Positions 1 through 7,341 of a DNA stretch of 41,393 nt are shown piece by piece. Each line of letters opens with the position of its first letter. The first letter of the stretch is position 1. The notes beneath the pieces are model-generated. The model had not been told where the DNA came from, ran no database searches, and saw nothing but the letters and a program-made list of their open reading frames with translations. The translations under genes and the position numbers were made by a program. The stretch comes from Chloroflexota bacterium (GTDB taxonomy: Bacteria > Chloroflexota > Limnocylindria > Limnocylindrales > CSP1-4), in assembly GCA_003152995.1 (NCBI GenBank), contig PMBR01000051.1, positions 1-41,393 on the forward strand. The letters are read 5' to 3'.

Positions 1-455
1 TGGCGCATCCCCTTGGAGTACGTGCCGATGGCTCGGTCGGCGGCATCTTCGAGGCCGACCCGGGCGATTGCCGCCCGAGCCGCGAGGTCGGCGTTCTTCA
101 TGCCCTGAAGTCGGGCATTGAAGCGCACGTACTCGAAACCGGTCAGGAACGGGTATACCGATTCGCGCTCCGGCACGAGGCCGATCTGGCGATACAGAGA
201 GGGATCGCGATTTGGGCTCCGGCCCAGGACGTGGACGGTGCCGGCGGACGGAGCCAGGAAGCCCGCCAGCATGTGCAAGAGAGTGGTCTTGCCCGCCCCG
301 TTCGGACCGAGCAGGCCGGTCACGCCAGCGCCGAGGCTGAAGCTCACGTCGTTGACGGCGACCACGTTCCCGTACCAGCGGGCGGCGCCGACGAGTTCGA
401 TGGCCGGGGCGGCGTCGGGAGTCACGTTCGGAGTCGGAAGCATTTCGACGGTCAT
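1..455 (-). CDS. ABC transporter ATP-binding protein (3' end cut off by window edge)
   Basis: Minus-strand reading from ATG at 455 gives MTVEMLPTPNVTPDAAPAIELVGAARWYGNVVAVNDVSFSLGAGVTGLLGPNGAGKTTLLHMLAGF..., with Walker A GPNGAGKTT; 4-bp overlap with the upstream permease gene. Confidence 0.88.
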   Translation of the reverse strand, partial: MTVEMLPTPNVTPDAAPAIELVGAARWYGNVVAVNDVSFSLGAGVTGLLGPNGAGKTTLLHMLAGFLAPSAGTVHVLGRSPNRDPSLYRQIGLVPERESVYPFLTGFEYVRFNARLQGMKNADLAARAAIARVGLEDAADRAIGTYSKGMR

Positions 456-1375
456 GCCGAAATCCTCCGGTATCGGAACAGGAGGACCGCGGTGAAGAGG
501 CAGACGCTTGCCACGCAGGCCACGAGGTAGGCGTCCGCGCCGAGTGTCGAAGGAAACTCCGACGTGAGCGGGATGCCGAAGAACCAGTTCGTGGCGCCGC
601 CCAGCGACGTGATCGGCGTCGTCAGAACCAGCTTGTCCGCCCAGGTCCAGCCTGCTTGCTGGCCCACGGAGTAGATGATCGCCGGCACAGCCTCCATCAG
701 CAGGAAGTAGGCCAGCAGGCCGATGGCAGAGTAGGCGCGGCGGGGCGAGTAAGAGGACAGCGCGAGCGATATCGAAGCCATGCTCAAGGCCGTCAGCAGG
801 TTGGCCGGAATGGCCGGCAGCGCCCTGGGCAGCTCGGTACCCATCGCCGCGAACGCATCCGCACCCATCAGCACGTCGCCGACGAAGAGGGCCACCATCG
901 GCACCATCAGCGCGACGAACAGCGCCGTCGACAGCGACGCCAGTCTCGCCAGGGCGTAGTCGACGCGGCGCATGGCTCGGGTGAAGTAGAGCGGCAGCAC
1001 CTGGTATCGCTGATCGCGGCAGACCACTTCAGGAGCCTGGGCCACGCAGAACAGGATCAGGAAGAACCCGAGCCGGCTGAAGTAGTTGCCGTAGGTGAAG
1101 ATGTCGGTCGCGGTTCCATTCTTGATCGACTGAGAAATCACGGACGAGAAAGCCAGCTGGATCACCGCGAAGAACGAGTACAGCCCGGCGATGATGAAGG
1201 GTGCCGCCTTGGCGCTCATCGGTCGCCCGAAGCCCCAAATGCCGCGCAGGCTGTCCACGTAGAGCGACCATGCCGCGAACAAGCGGCCGCGGCGCTTGCC
1301 TTCGTAGTGGCGATAGCCGAGGTCGTAGATGCTGCCGCTGGGCTTGCCGGCGGCGACGGGATTGGTGGCGCTCAT
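452..1375 (-). CDS. ABC-2 type transporter permease
   Basis: 307-aa ORF with several hydrophobic segments, sandwiched between two ABC ATPase genes with 4-bp overlaps. Confidence 0.8.
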   Translation of the reverse strand: MSATNPVAAGKPSGSIYDLGYRHYEGKRRGRLFAAWSLYVDSLRGIWGFGRPMSAKAAPFIIAGLYSFFAVIQLAFSSVISQSIKNGTATDIFTYGNYFSRLGFFLILFCVAQAPEVVCRDQRYQVLPLYFTRAMRRVDYALARLASLSTALFVALMVPMVALFVGDVLMGADAFAAMGTELPRALPAIPANLLTALSMASISLALSSYSPRRAYSAIGLLAYFLLMEAVPAIIYSVGQQAGWTWADKLVLTTPITSLGGATNWFFGIPLTSEFPSTLGADAYLVACVASVCLFTAVLLFRYRRISA

Positions 1376-2292
1376 TGCACACCTCCCGCAACCGGCGGAG
1401 CTTCACGGAAGATGTCCTCGAGACGCCGCCGTTCCTGCTGAACCCGAACCAGTGGCAGGCCGAGGTCCGCGACCGTATCGCGCACCGCGTCGTAAAGGGC
1501 TTCATCTTCCAGGGCCAGGAGAACGCACTGCTCTTCCTGCGTGGCCTTGAAGCCGCGACTGATCAGTGCCGCAGTCAGCCGGTCCGCGCCTTCTTCGACC
1601 TCGACGGCCACGACCGGCGTGCGCTGGGTGAAGGTCGAGATCGGAGCGGCCTTCAGCAGGTGGCCGGCGTCGATCGCGAGCAGGAACGTGCAGACCTGCT
1701 CGATCTCGCCGAGCAGATGCGACGCCACCACCACCGAGATGCCAAAGTCCGTGCCGGTGCGCTTGATCAGATCCAGCATCTCGTCGCGGCCGGTGGGGTC
1801 CAGGCCGTTGGTCGGCTCGTCGAGCAGCAGAAGCTTGGGGTCGTGGGCAAGAGCCTGGGCCAGCTTGACGCGCTGCTTCATGCCCGTTGAGTAGCCGCCT
1901 ATCTGGCGGTAGCGCTCCTCGTAGAGGCCGACGTGGCGGAGGACCTCCGCGGTCCGCTCCCTCGCGGCCGAGCGTGGCAGGCCGGAGATCCGGGCCATGT
2001 GCGTAACGAACTCAGTCGCGCTGACATCGGGCGGGAGACAGTCGTGCTCCGGCATGTAGCCCACGAACTTGCGGATTTCAGGCGCCTGTTCGACGACGTC
2101 CAAGCCCAGGACGGAGGCGCGGCCTGCGGTCGGCGGAATGAGACCCAGCAGGATCTTGATCAGCGTGCTCTTGCCGGCGCCGTTGGCTCCGACGAGGCCG
2201 ATGATCCCAGATTCCACCTGGAGGTCCAGCCGATCCAGCGCCTTGACCGCGCCGTAGTCCTTCGTGAGACTCGCGGTTTCTATCAGAGCCAT
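1372..2292 (-). CDS. ABC transporter ATP-binding protein
   Basis: MALIETASLTKDYGAVKALDRLDLQVESGIIGLVGANGAGKSTLIKILLG...; Walker A, signature-like YSTGMKQRVKLAQAL, Walker B LLLLDEPTNGLDP; start chosen at the internal ATG at 2292. Confidence 0.92.
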   Translation of the reverse strand: MALIETASLTKDYGAVKALDRLDLQVESGIIGLVGANGAGKSTLIKILLGLIPPTAGRASVLGLDVVEQAPEIRKFVGYMPEHDCLPPDVSATEFVTHMARISGLPRSAARERTAEVLRHVGLYEERYRQIGGYSTGMKQRVKLAQALAHDPKLLLLDEPTNGLDPTGRDEMLDLIKRTGTDFGISVVVASHLLGEIEQVCTFLLAIDAGHLLKAAPISTFTQRTPVVAVEVEEGADRLTAALISRGFKATQEEQCVLLALEDEALYDAVRDTVADLGLPLVRVQQERRRLEDIFREAPPVAGGVQ

Positions 2293-2424
2293 AATCCCTC
2301 GGTCCCTACTTGAGGTCGAGCGCAAATGATAACCGGCAGCATCTGGCCTCGGTCGGCCGCATGGCCGGGGTCCACAAGGCGATGAAGCCCGGCTTGTCGC
2401 GTCAACTCGAGGGCGAAGCCCGGT

Positions 2425-2451
2425 TCAAGCCCGGAGCCGTCGAACCGACAC
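2425..2451 (+). promoter_or_regulatory. Candidate sigma28/FliA-like promoter (TCAAGCCC-N11-ACCGACAC) for the HDOD gene
   Basis: Match to the motif shared with the other late-gene promoters in this window; -10 ends 7 nt before the GTG start at 2459. Confidence 0.45.
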
Positions 2452-2458
2452 CTTTCTC

Positions 2459-3340
2459 GTGGAAGTCCTGACTAGCACCACTCTCGACCGGGCGCGACAG
2501 ATCGTCCAGCACGCGCACGCGATCAGCCCGTCCGCCAGCCTGCTTCGGCTGGAGCAGCAGCTGCGGCAGGGCGATTCCAATGCTCGCCAGCTGGCCAAGC
2601 TGATCGACGGCTCCCCTGCTCTCGCAGCTCGGGTCCTGCGGATGGCCAACTCGGCCTTCTACGCGCCGGCCGAACCGGTGACCACTCTCTCGCGGGCGGT
2701 CGCGCTTCTCGGCGACACGGTGCTGCGGCAACTCGTCCTGACGTCGCTGATCGTTTCGCGGCGGGCCGGCAATCGCAGCCCGCGCGAGGCCCTTGCCGCG
2801 GCCCGCCTTACCGGCGACGCAGTTCGCTCCGCTGTTGTCGGAAAGATCCTGGCCCAGATGTCACGGGCCGCCGATCCGGACACCGCATTCGCGGCCGGCC
2901 TGCTCCACGATCTCGGCCACGTGTACTTGCTCGACGACGTCGGCGAGCGATACGCGAGCTACCTGCTCGACCCGCACGCCCACGATGCCCGCAATGCGGC
3001 CGGCCAGCTGGAGATGGAGATCGAGCTCGCCGGCACGACCCACCAGGATGTCGGCGCCGTCTTCGCCTACGAATGGAACCTCCCGCCCGTCATAGCCCGG
3101 GTCCTGTGGGATCACCACGTACCTGCGGCCGGGTCGCTTGGCGCCCTAGTCGCTGCGGCCGACGTCCTCGTCCGGGAGATCAGCTACCCGGCGGTCGTGG
3201 ACGTCAGCGATCGCCAGCTCGAGGGCGACGGGGCGCTGTCGGCGCTCGGCATCAGCCGCGAGCGCTGGGACGAGCGGGCCGCCGCCGTCCGAGACCAGTT
3301 CCAGGAACTGCTCTCGATCTTCGACGTCCAGAGCGTCTGA
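2459..3340 (+). CDS. HDOD domain protein
   Basis: 293 aa; RLEQQLRQGDSNARQLAKLIDGSPALAARVLRMANSAFYAP and HDLGHVYLLDDVGERY typical of HDOD; GTG start. Confidence 0.85.
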   Translation: MEVLTSTTLDRARQIVQHAHAISPSASLLRLEQQLRQGDSNARQLAKLIDGSPALAARVLRMANSAFYAPAEPVTTLSRAVALLGDTVLRQLVLTSLIVSRRAGNRSPREALAAARLTGDAVRSAVVGKILAQMSRAADPDTAFAAGLLHDLGHVYLLDDVGERYASYLLDPHAHDARNAAGQLEMEIELAGTTHQDVGAVFAYEWNLPPVIARVLWDHHVPAAGSLGALVAAADVLVREISYPAVVDVSDRQLEGDGALSALGISRERWDERAAAVRDQFQELLSIFDVQSV

Positions 3341-3531
3341 CCGCTGGGGCGTTCAGGCGCAAGTCGAGGTCGCCACCGCACCCGATCGCGAGACCCGCCG
3401 CGGCCGCCGCTGCCGCGCGGCTGGTGGCCGTTGGCCCACTGGTGGCCCAACACGCCCGGGGAGAGTACTGAGCAATGCCACAGCTCATGCCCGCGCGGCT
3501 CACAACTATCTGCGGTCCTGCCCGCCTCAGG

Positions 3532-4698
3532 TCAGCTGCCCTGCTTGAGCCGCTTGTCGTACCAGCGCGCGATCAGCCAGTAGCCGATCAGGATCGCCAG
3601 CCCGACGGCGGCGGCTCCCTGGAGCGGCGGATAGCCGGCGACATCTTTGGCCGTGTCTACGAAGGTGCCGGTGGGCGGCGGCTTCTGGGTCACGAGCGCG
3701 CCGGGCGTTCCGACGGCCGGCGCCGCCGTCTGGGGAGCGCCGTGTCCGAGATAGAGCGAGGAGCCGGCCGGAACCGCGGCGAGAGCGAACGGGCCTCGGT
3801 CCGCGCCCAACTCCAGCGTCCGCTGCAGCTTGCCCAGGTCATCGAAGACTTCGACCGCACCCGCCTCGGCGACGTGGAGGACGCTGCCTTCGTCGCTCGC
3901 AGCCATCGATACGACGGCGTCGCGGGTCGTCGCCAGCGCGGTCGCCTTCTTCTGGCCGACCGCCCACAGGTCGGAGCCGCCTGCGACGATGGCCGTCGAG
4001 GCGAGCGCCGCAACCGCAACGGGCGTATCCGGCAGCGGAACGGTCCAGGTCGCGGTCAGGGTCGTGAGATCCACTCGAACCAGAGCGTCCGGATTTGCCG
4101 TCGCCACAAGAGCGCCGCCGTTCTGACGATCGATCGCCAGGGCGCGGATCTCGCCTGCCACGGTCGTCTTCTTGGCCGTAGACGTCGCCGGATCGACGAC
4201 GTCGAGCCAGCTCGCGCCCGCCTCGGCGACTGCGACTCGGGGGTCGCGGCGGTCGCCGGCGATCAGGTTGCCCGGGCCGGGGAGCTCCGCGCTCTCGACT
4301 ACGTTGTTGCCGTGGACGGTGACGAAGGCCAGCGTCCGGCGCAGGGGCATCGTGCCGACGAGGATCTGGCCGGCCGGGAAGGCCAGTGCGGTTACAGGCC
4401 CCGGCGTCGCGATCGCATCGCCGACCCCAAGAGTCTCGATGTCGATCGGGGTGAGGTGAGCCCCGCCGCTACCGACGTACAGCGTCTTGCCGTCGGGCGT
4501 GAATGCCAACGACTGGGGGGCCGGGAGCAGGCTGATGGTGCTCACGACGGTCGAAGTGGAGACACGGACCTCCAGCACTCCGGCCGGGCTCGCGATATAG
4601 AGGTCGCCGACGCCATTGGCCAGCGCCGGGCCCACAAGCCCCGCCAGGAGCAGCGGAGCCAGGGCGCCACTCGTTGCGATTGCCCTTGCGATCTTCAC
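3532..4698 (-). CDS. Secreted YncE-like beta-propeller repeat protein with C-terminal TM anchor
   Basis: 388 aa; N-terminal signal-like MKIARAIATSGALAPLLLAGLVGPALA; repeated LAFTPDGKTLYVGSGG-type blades; C-terminal AAAVGLAILIGYWLIARWYDKRLKQGS. Confidence 0.75.
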   Translation of the reverse strand: MKIARAIATSGALAPLLLAGLVGPALANGVGDLYIASPAGVLEVRVSTSTVVSTISLLPAPQSLAFTPDGKTLYVGSGGAHLTPIDIETLGVGDAIATPGPVTALAFPAGQILVGTMPLRRTLAFVTVHGNNVVESAELPGPGNLIAGDRRDPRVAVAEAGASWLDVVDPATSTAKKTTVAGEIRALAIDRQNGGALVATANPDALVRVDLTTLTATWTVPLPDTPVAVAALASTAIVAGGSDLWAVGQKKATALATTRDAVVSMAASDEGSVLHVAEAGAVEVFDDLGKLQRTLELGADRGPFALAAVPAGSSLYLGHGAPQTAAPAVGTPGALVTQKPPPTGTFVDTAKDVAGYPPLQGAAAVGLAILIGYWLIARWYDKRLKQGS

Positions 4699-4733
4699 TC
4701 GAGTATCCCCGGACTAGGTAAATGCACTAGTAG

Positions 4734-4760
4734 GTATCGGCTCGGCGGGCCGGCGAAGGA
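4734..4760 (-). promoter_or_regulatory. Weak sigma28-like promoter candidate (good -10 GCCGATAC, poor -35 TCCTTCGC) upstream of the beta-propeller gene
   Basis: Plus strand gtatcggc at 4734-4741 reads GCCGATAC on minus; spacing 11 to gcgaagga. Confidence 0.25.
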
Positions 4761-4780
4761 GCGCTCGAGTTCGGCGCGGA

Positions 4781-4816
4781 AGCGGCCGAGCCGGCTGTAT
4801 CGCCAGCTCGGCCGCT
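4781..4816. terminator. Inverted repeat between flgE and the beta-propeller gene
   Basis: AGCGGCCGAGC (4781-4791) / GCTCGGCCGCT (4806-4816), perfect 11-bp stem, 14-nt loop; no clear U-tract on minus. Confidence 0.45.
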
Positions 4817-4862
4817 CGTTTCTTCACTCAGCCCGCTCGTGCGGGGCGTTCAAGAATGCTCG

Positions 4863-6131
4863 TTACCGCTTGAGATTCACCAGCTCCTGGAGCATCTCGT
4901 CGGACGTGGTGATGACCCGGCTGTTGGCCTGGAAGCCGCGCTCGGCTGTGATCATGCCCGTGAACTGCGTGGCCAGGTCGACGTTCGACATCTCGAGCGC
5001 GCCCGTGGTCACGGTGCCGCGCCCGCTCGTGCCGGCGGCGCCGATGTTGGCCGCACCTGATGCTGACGTGGCCGAGAAGTTGTTCTGGCCTGCTCGCACG
5101 AGACCGGCCGAGTTGAGGAAATTCGCCAGCGCGATCTGGCCCAGTACCTCGGTCTGGCCGTTGCTGTAGACGCCGGAGAGAGTACCGGCGTCGCCGACCG
5201 CGAAGGTGACCAGCGTGCCGGAGGTGAAGCCGTCGGTCTGGCCGGAGGGCTGGCTCGTGCCGCTGAACTGAGTCATCTGGCTGAAGTCGATCTTCGGAGT
5301 GGTGCTCGTAGCCCCATCCGGGAAGGTGAAGCTGAGTGTGCCGGTGGAGGCCGAGTACACGCCGCCGCTGGTGTACGTCAGAGTGCCGCTGTTGACTCCC
5401 GGAACGGCCCCATCGATCGCGATGCCGGTGTCGGCTGCATCCTTGGTGGCGGCCCAGCTCCAGGCATTGGCACCGGTCTTGGTGAACGTGATCTTGACTG
5501 AGTGGGCGATGCCCAGGCTGTCGAAGACGGTCATCGTCGTCGGTACCGTCGTTGCCGCCACGGCTGGGGGTCCGACCAAAGCGGCGGTGGAAGCGGCGTC
5601 GAGGTTGCCGCTCAGGGTCACGTTGGAGGTCGCCAGAGCGGTCGTGCGCTGGCCGATCGGGATGACGAGATTGGTGATCGGCTGGGTGATGTCGATCTTG
5701 CCGGCCGCATCCGCCTGCCAGCCCTGGACCCTGAGCCCGCTGGCCGGGTTCGCGAGGGAGCCGTCGAGGGCGATGTCGAAGGCACCGTCGCGGGTGTAGG
5801 TCGTGCCCGAGCCGTCGGACTCGATGAAGAAGCCGTCACCCTGGATGGCCATGTCGGTCGTCTTGCCGGTCGACTGCAGGTTGCCCTGCGTCTGGAGAAC
5901 GTCGATGCCGGCGACCGTCATGCCGAGGCCGATCTGCGCCGGGTTGATGCTACCCAGGCCACCCTGCGGCGCCGTGGCACCGTGGAGTGTCTGCGACAGG
6001 ATGTCCTGAAAGTTCACCCGACCGGACTTGAAGCCGACCGTGTTGACGTTGGCGATGTTGTTGCCGATGACGTCCATCATGATCTGATGGCCGCGGAGAC
6101 CGGAGATCGCCGAGAACATAGAGCGAAGCAT
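4863..6131 (-). CDS. flgE: Flagellar hook protein FlgE
   Basis: MLRSMFSAISGLRGHQIMMDVIGNNIANVNTVGFKSGRVNFQDILSQTL... and C-terminal NVDLATQFTGMITAERGFQANSRVITTSDEMLQELVNLKR. Confidence 0.97.
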   Translation of the reverse strand: MLRSMFSAISGLRGHQIMMDVIGNNIANVNTVGFKSGRVNFQDILSQTLHGATAPQGGLGSINPAQIGLGMTVAGIDVLQTQGNLQSTGKTTDMAIQGDGFFIESDGSGTTYTRDGAFDIALDGSLANPASGLRVQGWQADAAGKIDITQPITNLVIPIGQRTTALATSNVTLSGNLDAASTAALVGPPAVAATTVPTTMTVFDSLGIAHSVKITFTKTGANAWSWAATKDAADTGIAIDGAVPGVNSGTLTYTSGGVYSASTGTLSFTFPDGATSTTPKIDFSQMTQFSGTSQPSGQTDGFTSGTLVTFAVGDAGTLSGVYSNGQTEVLGQIALANFLNSAGLVRAGQNNFSATSASGAANIGAAGTSGRGTVTTGALEMSNVDLATQFTGMITAERGFQANSRVITTSDEMLQELVNLKR

Positions 6132-6235
6132 GAGATCTCTCCTGAGTCTTGCTGACGTCTGCGCTCATGGCGCGACTTGATGTGGTGTCCGCGACCAGGC
6201 CAGCTTCCTCGAGAGAGGTCCGGCTATAGACCTGG

Positions 6236-6341
6236 AGCCATTACTGAGCAATGGCTTTTGCAGTTCGCTCGCGAACTGCTCAGCGGACAAGGAGCGATCG
6301 CTCGGCGATCGCTTTGGCGGTTTGCCCTTGGCAAACGCGCC
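6236..6341. repeat. Cluster of four adjacent small inverted repeats in the intergenic region upstream of flgE
   Basis: AGCCATT-7-AATGGCT (6236-6256); GCAGTTCGC-2-GCGAACTGC (6260-6279); AGCGATCGC-3-GCGATCGCT (6293-6313); GTTTGCC-3-GGCAAAC (6320-6336, with imperfect GGCG/CGCGCC extension). Confidence 0.7.
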
Positions 6342-6349
6342 GGTTCGGG

Positions 6350-6781
6350 CTAGCCGATGATCACGCTGTCTATCTGGGTGAAGACCCGCTCCTTGCTCTG
6401 GTCCGCGTGCACTGCCGTGACAACGGTGTGACTGGGTACGTGTACGACGTAGGCAACCTGGTCGAGCATGACCAGCGACTGTCTGCCGCCCCGCTGGCTG
6501 AGGGTGTCCATGGCCTTCTGGAGCCTGTCCATCTGATCCCCGTCGAGGGAGATCTGGCGCTGCTCCACCCGCTTGAGCGCGTGCTCCGAAAGCTGGAGCG
6601 AACGCTCGTCGGCGGCGGTGGTCAGGGCATCTCGGAAGTCCGAGCCTGTCTGACCCGGCGGTGCCCCTGAGCCTGGCTGCGAAGCGAGCGGGCTCGCGCT
6701 TGGCGTGCGGCTCAGGACGTCGAGGGTGCTCTGAGCCGGCGGTGCGAGACCGGGTCCGATTCGATCGATCGTTTCGATCAC
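6350..6781 (-). CDS. TIGR02530-type flagellar operon protein
   Basis: 143 aa; LSEHALKRVEQRQISLDGDQMDRLQKAMDTLSQRGGRQSLVMLDQVAYVVHVPSHTVVTAV; located between flgD and flgE. Confidence 0.85.
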   Translation of the reverse strand: MIETIDRIGPGLAPPAQSTLDVLSRTPSASPLASQPGSGAPPGQTGSDFRDALTTAADERSLQLSEHALKRVEQRQISLDGDQMDRLQKAMDTLSQRGGRQSLVMLDQVAYVVHVPSHTVVTAVHADQSKERVFTQIDSVIIG

Positions 6782-6817
6782 CTCCTGTCTTGTGGCGGCG
6801 CCGAGTGGCGCCGGTCT

Positions 6818-7330
6818 CTATGTGGTGGGGCTGGTGGCTGGGGGTGTCGTGCTGGGGTCCGTCACGACCGTGACGCTGTCGGGCTTGACGAATTGGCTGC
6901 CGACCTGGAGAACGAGCCCGGCATCGGTGGACTGAGTAACCGAGGTGACCACCCCATCGACCGGCGAGTTGTTCACGTCCATGCCGGTGACGTGCTTGCC
7001 GATCAGCGCGGACGACTGGGCCAGCTGAGAGCCCGACAGGGACTTCTCGAGGTCCTGGAAGGTCTGCAGCATCGACATCTGCGACAGCTGGCTCAGCATT
7101 TGGGTGTTGTCCATCGGCGAGGTCGGATCCTGGTTCTCGAGTTGAGCCAGGAACATGTTCATGAAGTCGTCCGTGGTCAGGCCGTACGTGCCGGTGCCGG
7201 TCGTGTCGACGCCGCCGTACGAGGACGCCGCCGAAGCACCGGTGGCCGAAGCACCGGCGGCCGAGCCGAAGGCCGTGTTCGCGGAACCGCCGTATGCGTT
7301 CGAGAAGAGCTGGGTGGGATCGATTGACAT
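6818..7330 (-). CDS. flgD: Flagellar hook-capping protein FlgD
   Basis: LTTDDFMNMFLAQLENQDPTSPMDNTQMLSQLSQMSMLQTFQDLEKSL is the classic FlgD motif. Confidence 0.95.
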   Translation of the reverse strand: MSIDPTQLFSNAYGGSANTAFGSAAGASATGASAASSYGGVDTTGTGTYGLTTDDFMNMFLAQLENQDPTSPMDNTQMLSQLSQMSMLQTFQDLEKSLSGSQLAQSSALIGKHVTGMDVNNSPVDGVVTSVTQSTDAGLVLQVGSQFVKPDSVTVVTDPSTTPPATSPTT

Positions 7331-7341
7331 GGCTTCTCCTG

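Noticed and set aside
656-1441. Long plus-strand ORF antisense to the ABC permease (261 aa)
   Set aside because: Arg/Gln/His-rich composition typical of antisense frames in high-GC coding DNA; the opposite strand encodes a convincing permease
2385-2434. Three aagcccgg copies upstream of the HDOD gene as a possible operator
   Set aside because: 8-mer, irregular spacing and GC-rich background; not distinguishable from chance, though the last copy overlaps the -35 candidate
3467-3478. tactgagcaatg shared between 3467-3478 and 6242-6253
   Set aside because: Only about 12 nt, no flanking homology; likely chance
3475-5169. 564-aa plus-strand ORF spanning the beta-propeller gene and the flgE 3' end
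   Set aside because: Antisense to two well-supported genes; composition is shadow-ORF like
6293-6313. GCGATCGC octamers considered as HIP1-type repeats
   Set aside because: Only part of one hairpin here; no evidence of genome-wide HIP1-like abundance from this window
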